From NCBI GenBank assembly GCA_948875265.1, contig CAQRYF010000053.1:1-11513 (forward strand): a stretch of DNA of 11,513 bases. The letters run 5' to 3'. A program made the position numbers and the translations under genes. Numbering within the stretch: position 1 is the stretch's first letter; every line of letters starts with the position of its first letter. Shown here piece by piece: positions 1 through 6,134 of this stretch. The notes below the pieces were generated by a model. It ran no database searches and had not been told where the DNA came from. It saw nothing but the letters and a program-made list of their open reading frames with translations. The stretch comes from an uncultured Clostridia bacterium. Its GTDB lineage: Bacteria; Bacillota; Clostridia; TANB77; CAG-508.

Positions 1-50
1 ACCTCCAATACGGACTTTCACCGATTAGCTAAACGACATGCCTGTCGCAC
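1..50 (-). mobile_element. 5' end of a group II intron (partial, runs off the left edge)
   Basis: Read on the minus strand, the sequence from position 50 begins GTGCGACAGG, matching the GUGYG start of bacterial group II introns. It is followed by a short stem (CGACA/TGTCG) and CGGTGAAAGTCCG, a pattern typical of domain I. Only about 50 nt are visible, so domains II-VI and any reverse transcriptase lie outside. The intron starts 7 nt beyond the T-run of the tuf terminator hairpin. Insertion just downstream of a terminator is the known habit of class IIC introns, so that class is inferred. The right edge of the window carries the 3' end of a group II intron in the same orientation, perhaps another copy of the same element. 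Confidence 0.7.
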
Positions 51-56
51 ATACAC

Positions 57-87
57 AAAAAGATGTAATTTAAAATTACATCTTTTT
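57..87 (-). terminator. Intrinsic terminator of the str operon, after tuf
   Basis: Two 15-nt arms around a single central base form a perfect inverted repeat: AAAAAGATGTAATTT at 57-71 and its complement at 73-87. The realistic hairpin has a GATGTAA/TTACATC core with a small A/T loop, followed on the minus strand by TTTTT. It starts about 20 nt after the tuf stop codon. Because A and T runs flank both sides, it could also work in the opposite direction. It is also the landmark beside which the group II intron at 1-50 begins. Confidence 0.85.
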
Positions 88-106
88 ACTTATATTTTTA
101 TTTTAA

Positions 107-1309
107 TTAAGCTAAGATATCAGCAACAACACCTGAACCTACTGTTCTACCACCTTCACGAATAGCGAATCTTAATCCTTTTTCGATAGCGATAGGTGTA
201 ATTAATTCGATTGTCATTGATACGTTATCTCCTGGCATAACCATTTCTGTTCCAGCTGCTAATTCAATAACACCTGTAACGTCTGTTGTTCTGAAGTAGA
301 ATTGTGGTCTGTATCCATTGAAGAATGGTGTATGTCTTCCACCTTCTTCTTTAGTTAATACATAAACTTCAGAAGTAAATTTTGTATGTGGATTTATTGT
401 TCCTGGTTTTGCAAGAACTTGACCTCTTTCGATGTCTTTTCTATCAATACCACGTAATAATGCTCCAATATTATCTCCAGCTTCTGCTTGGTCTAATAAT
501 TTTCTGAACATTTCAACACCTGTAACAACTGTTTTTCTTCTTTCAGCTGATAAACCAACGATTTCAACTTCGTCAGAAACTTTAACAATTCCTCTTTCTA
601 CTCTACCTGTTGCAACTGTTCCACGTCCTGTAATTGTGAATACGTCTTCAACTGGCATTAAGAATGGTTGGTCAACTGGTCTTTCTGGTGTTGGGATATA
701 ACTATCAATTGCATCCATTAATTCTTTCATAGGTTTATAAACTTCATCATCAGGATTTGTTGATGAGTTTTCTAATACTTGTAAAGAAGATCCTTTTATA
801 ACTGGAATATCATCTCCTGGGAAACCATATTCAGAAAGTAAGTCTCTAACTTCCATTTCAACTAATTCTAATAATTCATCATCATCAACCATATCGCATT
901 TATTTAAGTATACTACGATATATTTAACACCAACTTGTCTAGCAAGTAAGATGTGTTCTCTTGTTTGTGGCATAGGACCATCAGCTGCTGATACTACTAA
1001 TACAGCTCCGTCCATTTGAGCAGCACCAGTAATCATGTTTTTAACATAGTCAGCGTGTCCTGGACAGTCAACGTGAGCATAATGTCTGTTGTCTGTTTCA
1101 TATTCTACGTGAGCTGTGTTAATTGTGATTCCTCTTGCTTTTTCTTCTGGAGCACCATCGATTTGATCGTATGCTTCATATTGAGCTTTTCCTAATAATG
1201 ATAAATATTTAGTAATAGCTGCTGTTGTTGTTGTTTTTCCGTGGTCTACGTGACCGATTGTACCAATGTTAACATGTGGTTTTGTTCTTTCAAATTTTGC
1301 TTTTGCCAT
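107..1309 (-). CDS. tuf: Translation elongation factor EF-Tu
   Basis: This cytoplasmic GTPase delivers aminoacyl-tRNA to the ribosomal A site. The protein is 400 aa, the normal length. The GTP-binding domain shows the P-loop GHVDHGKT (residues 19-26), the switch I motif RGITIN (59-64), DCPGH (81-85) with the catalytic His, and NKCD (136-139). Domains 2 and 3 follow, from about residue 210 to the end, with TGRGTVATGRVERG marking domain 2. The ATG start follows a strong AAGGAGG site. It is the last gene of rpsL-rpsG-fusA-tuf, 147 nt after fusA. That gap contains a probable private promoter, which fits the need for far more EF-Tu than EF-G. The segment around residues 175-195 (SLQVLENSSTNPDDEVYKPM) replaces the common SALKALE-type sequence and looks lineage-specific. 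A terminator follows at once; no rpsJ/S10 operon is visible. Confidence 0.98.
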   Translation of the reverse strand: MAKAKFERTKPHVNIGTIGHVDHGKTTTTAAITKYLSLLGKAQYEAYDQIDGAPEEKARGITINTAHVEYETDNRHYAHVDCPGHADYVKNMITGAAQMDGAVLVVSAADGPMPQTREHILLARQVGVKYIVVYLNKCDMVDDDELLELVEMEVRDLLSEYGFPGDDIPVIKGSSLQVLENSSTNPDDEVYKPMKELMDAIDSYIPTPERPVDQPFLMPVEDVFTITGRGTVATGRVERGIVKVSDEVEIVGLSAERRKTVVTGVEMFRKLLDQAEAGDNIGALLRGIDRKDIERGQVLAKPGTINPHTKFTSEVYVLTKEEGGRHTPFFNGYRPQFYFRTTDVTGVIELAAGTEMVMPGDNVSMTIELITPIAIEKGLRFAIREGGRTVGSGVVADILA

Positions 1310-1368
1310 TTGAAATTCCTCCTTATAATTTTATTTTTAATTTAAATTTAATAACATATTTTGTATGC

Positions 1369-1405
1369 ACTTGCATTTTACAATATTTTTAATGAAAATG
1401 CAAGT
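1369..1405 (-). promoter_or_regulatory. Probable tuf promoter embedded in an inverted repeat
   Basis: On the minus strand TTGCAT (1403-1398) and TAAAAT (1380-1375) are separated by exactly 17 nt, a good sigma-A type promoter lying about 65 nt upstream of the tuf start. The same bases form the arms of an 11-bp perfect inverted repeat, ACTTGCATTTT with AAAATGCAAGT, around a 15-nt centre. A further G-U and G-C pair can extend the stem in RNA. No T-run follows, so this is not a terminator. The -35 and -10 hexamers sit in opposite arms, so the repeat may be an operator, a read-through mRNA structure, or coincidence. The promoter is inferred from hexamers and spacing only. Confidence 0.55.
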
Positions 1406-1456
1406 ACTTTACTATTTTTCTTTGTTCTCATAATATATATTTATCGAAAATTTATA

Positions 1457-3538
1457 TTATTCAGCTTTTTTTCTAGAAGATACTATAGATTCAAATACTG
1501 ATTTTGGTACTTCTTCATAATGAGAAGGTTCCATAGAATATGTTCCTCTACCTTGTGTTCTAGAACGTAATTCAGTTGCATAACCAAACATTTCAGAAAG
1601 TGGAATAAATGAGTGAATTTCTTGCATTCCATCTGTTCCGTCCATTCCTTCCATTCTACCACGTCTAGAGTTTACATCTCCTATAACATCTCCCATGTAT
1701 TCTTCTGGAACTACTATTTCAACTTTCATAATAGGTTCTAGAATAACTGATTTAGCTTGTCTCATACCTTCTTTAAATGCCATAGATGCTGCAATTTTGA
1801 ACGCCATTTCAGAAGAGTCAACTTCATGGTATGAACCATCAACTAATGTTACTTTAAAATCTGTAACTGGGTATCCTGCTAAAATACCACTTTCTGCAGC
1901 TTCTCTCATACCTTGTTCAATAGGTTTAACATATTCTTTTGGAACAGCTCCACCTACTATTTTACTCTCAAATTCTATTCCTTTACCTGGTTCTAATGGT
2001 TCCATTTCAAACCATACATCACCATATTGTCCTTTACCACCTGATTGACGAACGAACTTACCTTGTACTTTAACTGCGTTTCTAATTGTTTCTTTGTAAG
2101 CAACTTGTGGTTTACCTACATTACATTCAACCTTAAATTCTCTTTTTAATCTATCAACGATAATATCAAGGTGTAACTCACCCATACCAGCAATGATAGT
2201 TTGACCTGTTTCTTGGTTTGTATATGCTTTAAATGTTGGATCTTCTTCTGCTAATTTTGCTAAAGCGATTCCCATTTTTTCTTGAGCTGCTTTATCTTTT
2301 GGCTCAATAGCTATATCAATAACTGGCTCAGGGAATTCCATTGATTCTAGAATTATTGGATGATCTGGATCACATAAAGTATTTCCAGTTGTAACATCTT
2401 TTAGTCCTACTGCTGCAGCGATATCTCCCGCATATACTTTATCAATATCTTCTCTATGATTTGAGTGCATTTGAAGTATTCTTCCAACTCTTTCTTTTTT
2501 ATCTTTGCTAGAATTTAAAACTGTTGACCCTGATTCTAATGTTCCTGAGTATACTCTAAAGAAACATAATTTTCCAACAAATGGATCTGTAGCAATTTTA
2601 AATGCTAAAGCAGCAAATGGTTCTGTATCAGATGTTTTAGCATCTGTTTCTTCACCATCTAAAGTTTCACCTTTTATATGTGGTATATCAAGTGGTGATG
2701 GCATATAATCAACAATAGCATTTAATAATTCTTGAACTCCTTTGTTTTTGTATGAAGAACCACAAGTAACTGGAACAATTGCGTTAGCAAGAGTACCTGC
2801 TCTTAAACCTTTTTTGATTTCTTCTTGTGTCAATTCTTCACCTTCAAGGTATTTCATCATTAATTCTTCATCTTGTTCAGCAACAGCTTCTACCATTTTA
2901 TCATGATATTCTTGTGCTAAATCCTTCATATCATCAGGAATATCAGTTTCTTCAACTTCTTTTCCTAAATCATCTTTATGAATAAATGCTCTCATTTTCA
3001 CAAGATCAACTATACCTTTAAATTGATCTTCAGCTCCAATAGGTAATTGGATTGGAACTGCATTTGCTTTTAATCTATTTTTTAATTGATCAACACAAAG
3101 CATAAAGTTAGCTCCTGTTATATCCATTTTATTAACATATACCATTCTTGGAACACTATATTTATCAGCTTGTCTCCAAACTGTTTCTGTTTGTGGTTGA
3201 ACTCCACCTTTTGCAGCTAAAACTGTAACAGCCCCATCAAGTACTTTTAAAGATCTTTGAACTTCTACTGTAAAATCAACGTGCCCTGGTGTATCAATAA
3301 TATTAATTCTATTATTTTCCCAGAAACATGTTGTACATGCAGATGTAATTGTTATACCTCTTTCTTGTTCTTGCTCCATCCAGTCCATTGTAGCAGCACC
3401 TTCGTGAACTTCACCTATTTTATGTGTTTTTCCTGTATAGAATAATATTCTCTCTGTTGTTGTTGTTTTACCAGCATCAATGTGAGCCATTATTCCTATA
3501 TTTCTTGTTCTTTCTAGTGGGTATGCTCTTCCTGCCAT
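1457..3538 (-). CDS. fusA: Translation elongation factor EF-G
   Basis: This is the ribosomal translocase GTPase, also used with RRF in ribosome recycling. At 693 aa it is the normal length. The G domain has AHIDAGKTT (18-26), RGITI (60-64), DTPGHVDF (82-89) and NKMD (136-139). Domain II is around 305-400 and domain III around 405-480, including GMGELHLDI. Domain IV carries the GSYHEVDSSEMAF loop (568-580), whose His571 corresponds to the conserved tip residue that enters the decoding centre. Domain V ends the protein. Retention of that loop and the full length point to canonical EF-G rather than an EF-G2 or ribosome-protection paralogue. The ATG start is preceded by AAGGAGG. It lies 104 nt after rpsG and is co-oriented with it, as in the standard str operon. 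Confidence 0.98.
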   Translation of the reverse strand: MAGRAYPLERTRNIGIMAHIDAGKTTTTERILFYTGKTHKIGEVHEGAATMDWMEQEQERGITITSACTTCFWENNRINIIDTPGHVDFTVEVQRSLKVLDGAVTVLAAKGGVQPQTETVWRQADKYSVPRMVYVNKMDITGANFMLCVDQLKNRLKANAVPIQLPIGAEDQFKGIVDLVKMRAFIHKDDLGKEVEETDIPDDMKDLAQEYHDKMVEAVAEQDEELMMKYLEGEELTQEEIKKGLRAGTLANAIVPVTCGSSYKNKGVQELLNAIVDYMPSPLDIPHIKGETLDGEETDAKTSDTEPFAALAFKIATDPFVGKLCFFRVYSGTLESGSTVLNSSKDKKERVGRILQMHSNHREDIDKVYAGDIAAAVGLKDVTTGNTLCDPDHPIILESMEFPEPVIDIAIEPKDKAAQEKMGIALAKLAEEDPTFKAYTNQETGQTIIAGMGELHLDIIVDRLKREFKVECNVGKPQVAYKETIRNAVKVQGKFVRQSGGKGQYGDVWFEMEPLEPGKGIEFESKIVGGAVPKEYVKPIEQGMREAAESGILAGYPVTDFKVTLVDGSYHEVDSSEMAFKIAASMAFKEGMRQAKSVILEPIMKVEIVVPEEYMGDVIGDVNSRRGRMEGMDGTDGMQEIHSFIPLSEMFGYATELRSRTQGRGTYSMEPSHYEEVPKSVFESIVSSRKKAE

Positions 3539-3553
3539 TTTATTTCCTCCTTT

Positions 3554-3570
3554 CGTTTAACATATAAACG
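3554..3570 (-). promoter_or_regulatory. Small hairpin just upstream of the fusA ribosome binding site
   Basis: CGTTTA and TAAACG form a 6-bp stem around a 5-nt loop, ending a few bases before AAGGAGG of fusA. A second short inverted repeat, TTAGATT/AATCTAA at 3624-3639, lies directly after the rpsG stop. Neither is followed by a T-run, so neither looks like a terminator. They may affect translation or stability of the rpsG-fusA junction. In sequence this AT-rich, short stems also arise by chance. Confidence 0.3.
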
Positions 3571-3642
3571 ATTTCTTTTTTTCTTTCTTAATTAATTCGT
3601 TTGTTTAATATTATTTCTGATTATTAGATTAAAATCTAAATT

Positions 3643-4113
3643 CTACCATTTGTAGTGAGCAAAAGCTTTATTAGCTTCAGCCATTCTATGTGTATCTTCT
3701 TTCTTTTTAAATGCTCCACCATTTCCGTTTATAGCATCTATTAATTCTCCTGCTAATTTTTCAGCCATTGTTTTTTCATGTCTGTTTCTAGCATAAGATA
3801 CAATCCATCTTAAACCTAAAGTTTGTCTTCTTTCTGGTCTAATTTCTAATGGAACTTGGTATGTTGCTCCACCTACTCTTCTAGCTTTAACTTCTAGAAC
3901 TGGCATAACATTTTCTAAAGCTGCTTCAAAAACTTCTAAAGGATTTTTACCTTCTTTTTCTTTAATAATGTCAAATGCATCATATACTATTTTTTGAGCA
4001 ACTGATTTTTTACCATCAAGCATAATGTTGTTAATTAATTTTGTAACAACCTTACTATTATACATTGGATCTGGTAATACTTCTCTTTTTGCTATATATC
4101 CTTTTCTTGGCAC
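3643..4113 (-). CDS. rpsG: Small ribosomal subunit protein S7
   Basis: S7 is a primary 16S rRNA binding protein that nucleates assembly of the 30S head and contacts mRNA and tRNA near the exit site. The 156-aa product is the standard bacterial length. It shows the family signatures MPRKGYIAKREVLPDP at the N terminus, LINNIMLDGKKSVAQKIVY (about 26-44), GGATYQVP (about 81-88), RWIVSYARNR (about 102-111) and the basic C-terminal end HYKW. The start codon is GTG, decided by the adjacent AAGGAGGG site and by the family N terminus. It is second in the str operon. In E. coli S7 is the autogenous repressor of this operon, acting between rpsL and rpsG; the spacer here is long and structured, but the same mechanism is not demonstrated. 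Confidence 0.98.
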   Translation of the reverse strand: MPRKGYIAKREVLPDPMYNSKVVTKLINNIMLDGKKSVAQKIVYDAFDIIKEKEGKNPLEVFEAALENVMPVLEVKARRVGGATYQVPLEIRPERRQTLGLRWIVSYARNRHEKTMAEKLAGELIDAINGNGGAFKKKEDTHRMAEANKAFAHYKW

Positions 4114-4140
4114 TATTCTTCCCTCCTTATTTTTTTGTTT

Positions 4141-4240
4141 GATGTTTTATCTAAAACATCTAGGTACTCTCAAAAAGTCTGATACTTTTTGCGTATAGCA
4201 CTTATATTATATATTCTAAATTTAAGTACCTTAAGTTTAG
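4141..4240 (-). promoter_or_regulatory. Structured rpsL-rpsG spacer with three hairpins
   Basis: The 172-nt gap between rpsL and rpsG holds three inverted repeats. At 4141-4160 GATGTTTT/AAAACATC pair around a tetraloop. At 4171-4191 CAAAAAGT/ACTTTTTG pair around five bases. At 4216-4240 two 11-nt arms pair with one mismatch around three bases. The first ends about 20 nt before the rpsG ribosome binding site. None has the stem-plus-T-run of a clear terminator on the minus strand. The position matches where S7 binds to control the operon in E. coli, so a translational control or mRNA-processing element is a reasonable inference. Similarity to the E. coli site was not established. Confidence 0.4.
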
Positions 4241-4285
4241 TAAAATACAAGCACTAATTTTGTTTTTTGTTGCTAAAATTACCCT

Positions 4286-4699
4286 TTATTTCTTTGGTTT
4301 CTTAGCTCCATATTTAGAACGAGCTTGCATTCTATCTTTAACACCTGCTGTATCTAATGTTCCTCTAATGATATGGTATCTAACACCTGGAAGGTCTTTT
4401 ACCCTACCACCTCTTATTAATACAACACTGTGTTCTTGTAAGTTATGTCCTATACCTGGGATATAAGATGTAACTTCATAACCATTAGAAAGTCTAACTC
4501 TGGCAACTTTTCTTAAAGCTGAGTTTGGCTTTTTAGGTGTAACTGTTTTTACTACTGTACATACCCCTCTTTTTTGTGGAGCTCTGTTATTTGTTAACTT
4601 TTTATTTTTTGAGTTCCATCCATGTTGAAGAGCTGGTGCAGTTGATTTTGTTACTCCTGTTTTTCTTCCTTTTCTTACTAATTGATTAATTGTTGGCAC
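4286..4699 (-). CDS. rpsL: Small ribosomal subunit protein S12
   Basis: S12 sits at the decoding centre of the 30S subunit and controls translational accuracy. The 137-aa protein has the Gram-positive form, longer than the roughly 124-aa enterobacterial one because of an extra stretch around residues 25-40. The core TPKKPNSALRKVARVRLSNG (54-73) and RGGRVKDLPGVRYH (96-109) are intact. Lys56/57 and Lys101 stand at the positions where streptomycin-resistance substitutions occur, so the sequence looks wild type there. The start is GTG, fixed by AGGAGGTG nine bases upstream and by the family N terminus MPTINQLVRKGR. It is the first gene of the operon and has its own promoter. The rpoC or L7Ae-like gene usual upstream in Firmicutes is absent. 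Confidence 0.98.
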   Translation of the reverse strand: MPTINQLVRKGRKTGVTKSTAPALQHGWNSKNKKLTNNRAPQKRGVCTVVKTVTPKKPNSALRKVARVRLSNGYEVTSYIPGIGHNLQEHSVVLIRGGRVKDLPGVRYHIIRGTLDTAGVKDRMQARSKYGAKKPKK

Positions 4700-4735
4700 T
4701 TAAATTTCACCTCCTATTTTTTATACTTTATAATT

Positions 4736-4834
4736 ATTTTGTGATTTCTTATTATATTTTTTAAATATTTTTGACATCACAAAATTATAAACCGTTACGG
4801 AATCACATAATACATGCAATTTATAGTAACGGTT
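4736..4834 (-). promoter_or_regulatory. Leader of the str operon with two long inverted repeats
   Basis: About 130 nt separate the predicted transcription start (near 4831) from rpsL. Two inverted repeats fill most of it. AACCGTTAC at 4790-4798 pairs with GTAACGGTT at 4826-4834 across 27 bases. ATTTTGTGAT at 4736-4745 pairs with ATCACAAAAT at 4776-4785 across 30 bases. The first repeat begins at or just upstream of the expected transcription start, so it could be a DNA operator rather than an RNA stem. The GC-rich bases of its arms stand out from the surroundings, and CCGTTACGG (4792-4800) is itself nearly self-complementary. No known ribosomal-protein leader motif was recognised. Confidence 0.45.
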
Positions 4835-4837
4835 ATT

Positions 4838-4866
4838 ATTTTACCATTTTTGTGGTCATAAGTCAA
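4838..4866 (-). promoter_or_regulatory. Main promoter of the str operon (rpsL)
   Basis: On the minus strand TTGACT (4866-4861) and TAAAAT (4843-4838) are separated by exactly 17 nt, a near-consensus sigma-A promoter facing rpsL. The -35 element starts one base after the T-run of the terminator at 4868-4895, so the two units are packed back to back and the ribosomal operon is insulated from the upstream gene. Confidence 0.8.
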
Positions 4867-4867
4867 T

Positions 4868-4895
4868 AAAAACTTGGAAAATTTTCCAAGTTTTT
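4868..4895 (-). terminator. Intrinsic terminator of the 374-codon coiled-coil gene
   Basis: A perfect 28-nt inverted repeat: AAAAACTTGGAAAA followed directly by its complement. The stem core CTTGGAA/TTCCAAG is followed by TTTTT on the minus strand. It lies 6 nt after the stop codon of the gene at 4902-6026. It is symmetric and could stop transcription from either side. Confidence 0.88.
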
Positions 4896-4901
4896 ATCAA
4901 T

Positions 4902-6026
4902 TTATCTTCCCTCATCTTTTGGTGTATATGACATTTTTGCATAATCCTCACCAAATTTTTCAGTTTCTCTTTTATAAGCTGCTTTTTGTAATTGCCTTCT
5001 TTTATCTTCTATCTGTTCTTTCTTTACTTCATCCATTCCTTTTTCTGCAACTTGTCTTATATAATTTTTAAATTCATTATCTTTACTTACTTTTTGTTCT
5101 TCATTATTTTCACTTTTTTCCTCTTTTGACTTATTTTTACCAGTTATATTTCTAAATTTATCCTTAAACCAATCTTTCATTTTTGCTAATCTAGGATGCT
5201 TAATATCAAATTGCGATTTTACTGTTAATCCTTTTTCTTCCTTATCATCGATATAATCAATATCATCTATATCAATATCATCATTATTTTCTCTATCCTT
5301 AATTATTTTCTTTGTTTGATTCATTATTTTTTGTCCTAAAGCATCTAAATCAATTTCATTATCCTTTTTGCTTTTTTCAGATGTCTTTTCACTGTTTGTA
5401 TATTTCTTTGCTTTCCAATTATCCAATCTTAATTCTATAGTATTCCAGTTTAATCCTTGCATCAAATTATTGGCAACCATATTACATTTACTTATTTTAG
5501 TACTTAACTCAAAAGCTTCTTTATTTAATTCTTCTATAGTTGACATCTTGTTTAACTTGGCATTCTTGGCTACTCTGTTATCTTCAAACATCTTTTGAAC
5601 ATCTTGATATTTTTTATTATTGTCATTTCTTTTATTCAATAAATCTGTATGCTCTTTTTCTAATTTATCCTTATCATCTTTATTTAAATCTTTCCTCTTT
5701 AATTGTTTTTCTACTTTTGAAATCTGCTCATTTATTTTATTCAATTCATCTTCAAGAGCATTCTCTTCTTTTCTAGCATTCTTAATATTCTCTATTCTTG
5801 CTAATTCGCCTTTTATATCATCATATTCTTTTTTAAATGTATCTCTTAATTCTACTATATTAGCTACTTTAGGTATATTAGATTTTATTTTTTCTATCTT
5901 TTTATATTCGTTATACTCTTCCTTCGTAGCTTTTTTATTTTCAATCTTTTCCTTCAATGATACATACATAGAATCCATTTCACCATTTTTATATTTACTA
6001 TAATTTTCTTCCCATTTTTTACCCAT
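4902..6026 (-). CDS. Charged coiled-coil protein of unknown function
   Basis: I do not recognise this family. The protein is 374 aa, very rich in Lys, Glu, Asp and Asn, with no signal peptide or membrane segment, so it is probably cytoplasmic. Residues about 60-145 form a long heptad-like helix (for example ELNKINEQISKVEKQLKRKD). A linker around 205-230 is Ser/Lys rich. An acidic run DDIDIDDIDYIDD follows (about 249-261), then a basic amphipathic stretch HPRLAKMKDWFKDKF (about 277-291), and a charged helical tail. An in-frame ATG lies 7 codons upstream, but GGGGGAG sits 7 nt before the ATG at 6026, so that start is preferred. It has its own promoter and terminator and forms a single-gene unit between trmFO and the str operon. 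Its opening, MGKKWEENYSKYKN, resembles that of the coiled-coil protein at 7608-8159. A scaffold or structural role is possible but unsupported. Confidence 0.85.
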   Translation of the reverse strand: MGKKWEENYSKYKNGEMDSMYVSLKEKIENKKATKEEYNEYKKIEKIKSNIPKVANIVELRDTFKKEYDDIKGELARIENIKNARKEENALEDELNKINEQISKVEKQLKRKDLNKDDKDKLEKEHTDLLNKRNDNNKKYQDVQKMFEDNRVAKNAKLNKMSTIEELNKEAFELSTKISKCNMVANNLMQGLNWNTIELRLDNWKAKKYTNSEKTSEKSKKDNEIDLDALGQKIMNQTKKIIKDRENNDDIDIDDIDYIDDKEEKGLTVKSQFDIKHPRLAKMKDWFKDKFRNITGKNKSKEEKSENNEEQKVSKDNEFKNYIRQVAEKGMDEVKKEQIEDKRRQLQKAAYKRETEKFGEDYAKMSYTPKDEGR

Positions 6027-6079
6027 TATATTTCTCCCCCTATTCATTTAGGTTTCTGACTTTATGTTACCTATGTATA

Positions 6080-6108
6080 ATTATACCATTAATTTCGATT
6101 TTTTTCAA
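6080..6108 (-). promoter_or_regulatory. Promoter of the 374-codon coiled-coil gene
   Basis: On the minus strand TTGAAA (6108-6103) and a perfect TATAAT (6085-6080) are separated by exactly 17 nt, about 55 nt upstream of the start at 6026. It falls in the gap after trmFO, where no clear terminator is seen, so read-through from the trmFO unit is also possible. The hexamers and spacing are identical to those of the SNF2 gene promoter. Confidence 0.8.
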
Positions 6109-6134
6109 TAGTTTTATGTGTATTTGATATAATC

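Noticed and set aside
432..2708. Plus-strand reading frames opposite tuf and fusA
   Set aside because: They are shadows of highly conserved genes with no start signals of their own.
4205..4216. Possible internal promoter with TATAAT in the rpsL-rpsG gap
   Set aside because: No acceptable -35 element lies 16-18 nt upstream, and TATAAT-like strings are common in this A/T-rich spacer.
4874..6003. Plus-strand reading frames rich in Phe, Leu and Ser that look like membrane proteins
   Set aside because: They are the complement of the Lys/Glu/Asp-rich coiled-coil gene. They lack ribosome binding sites, and the minus-strand gene has promoter, start site and terminator.
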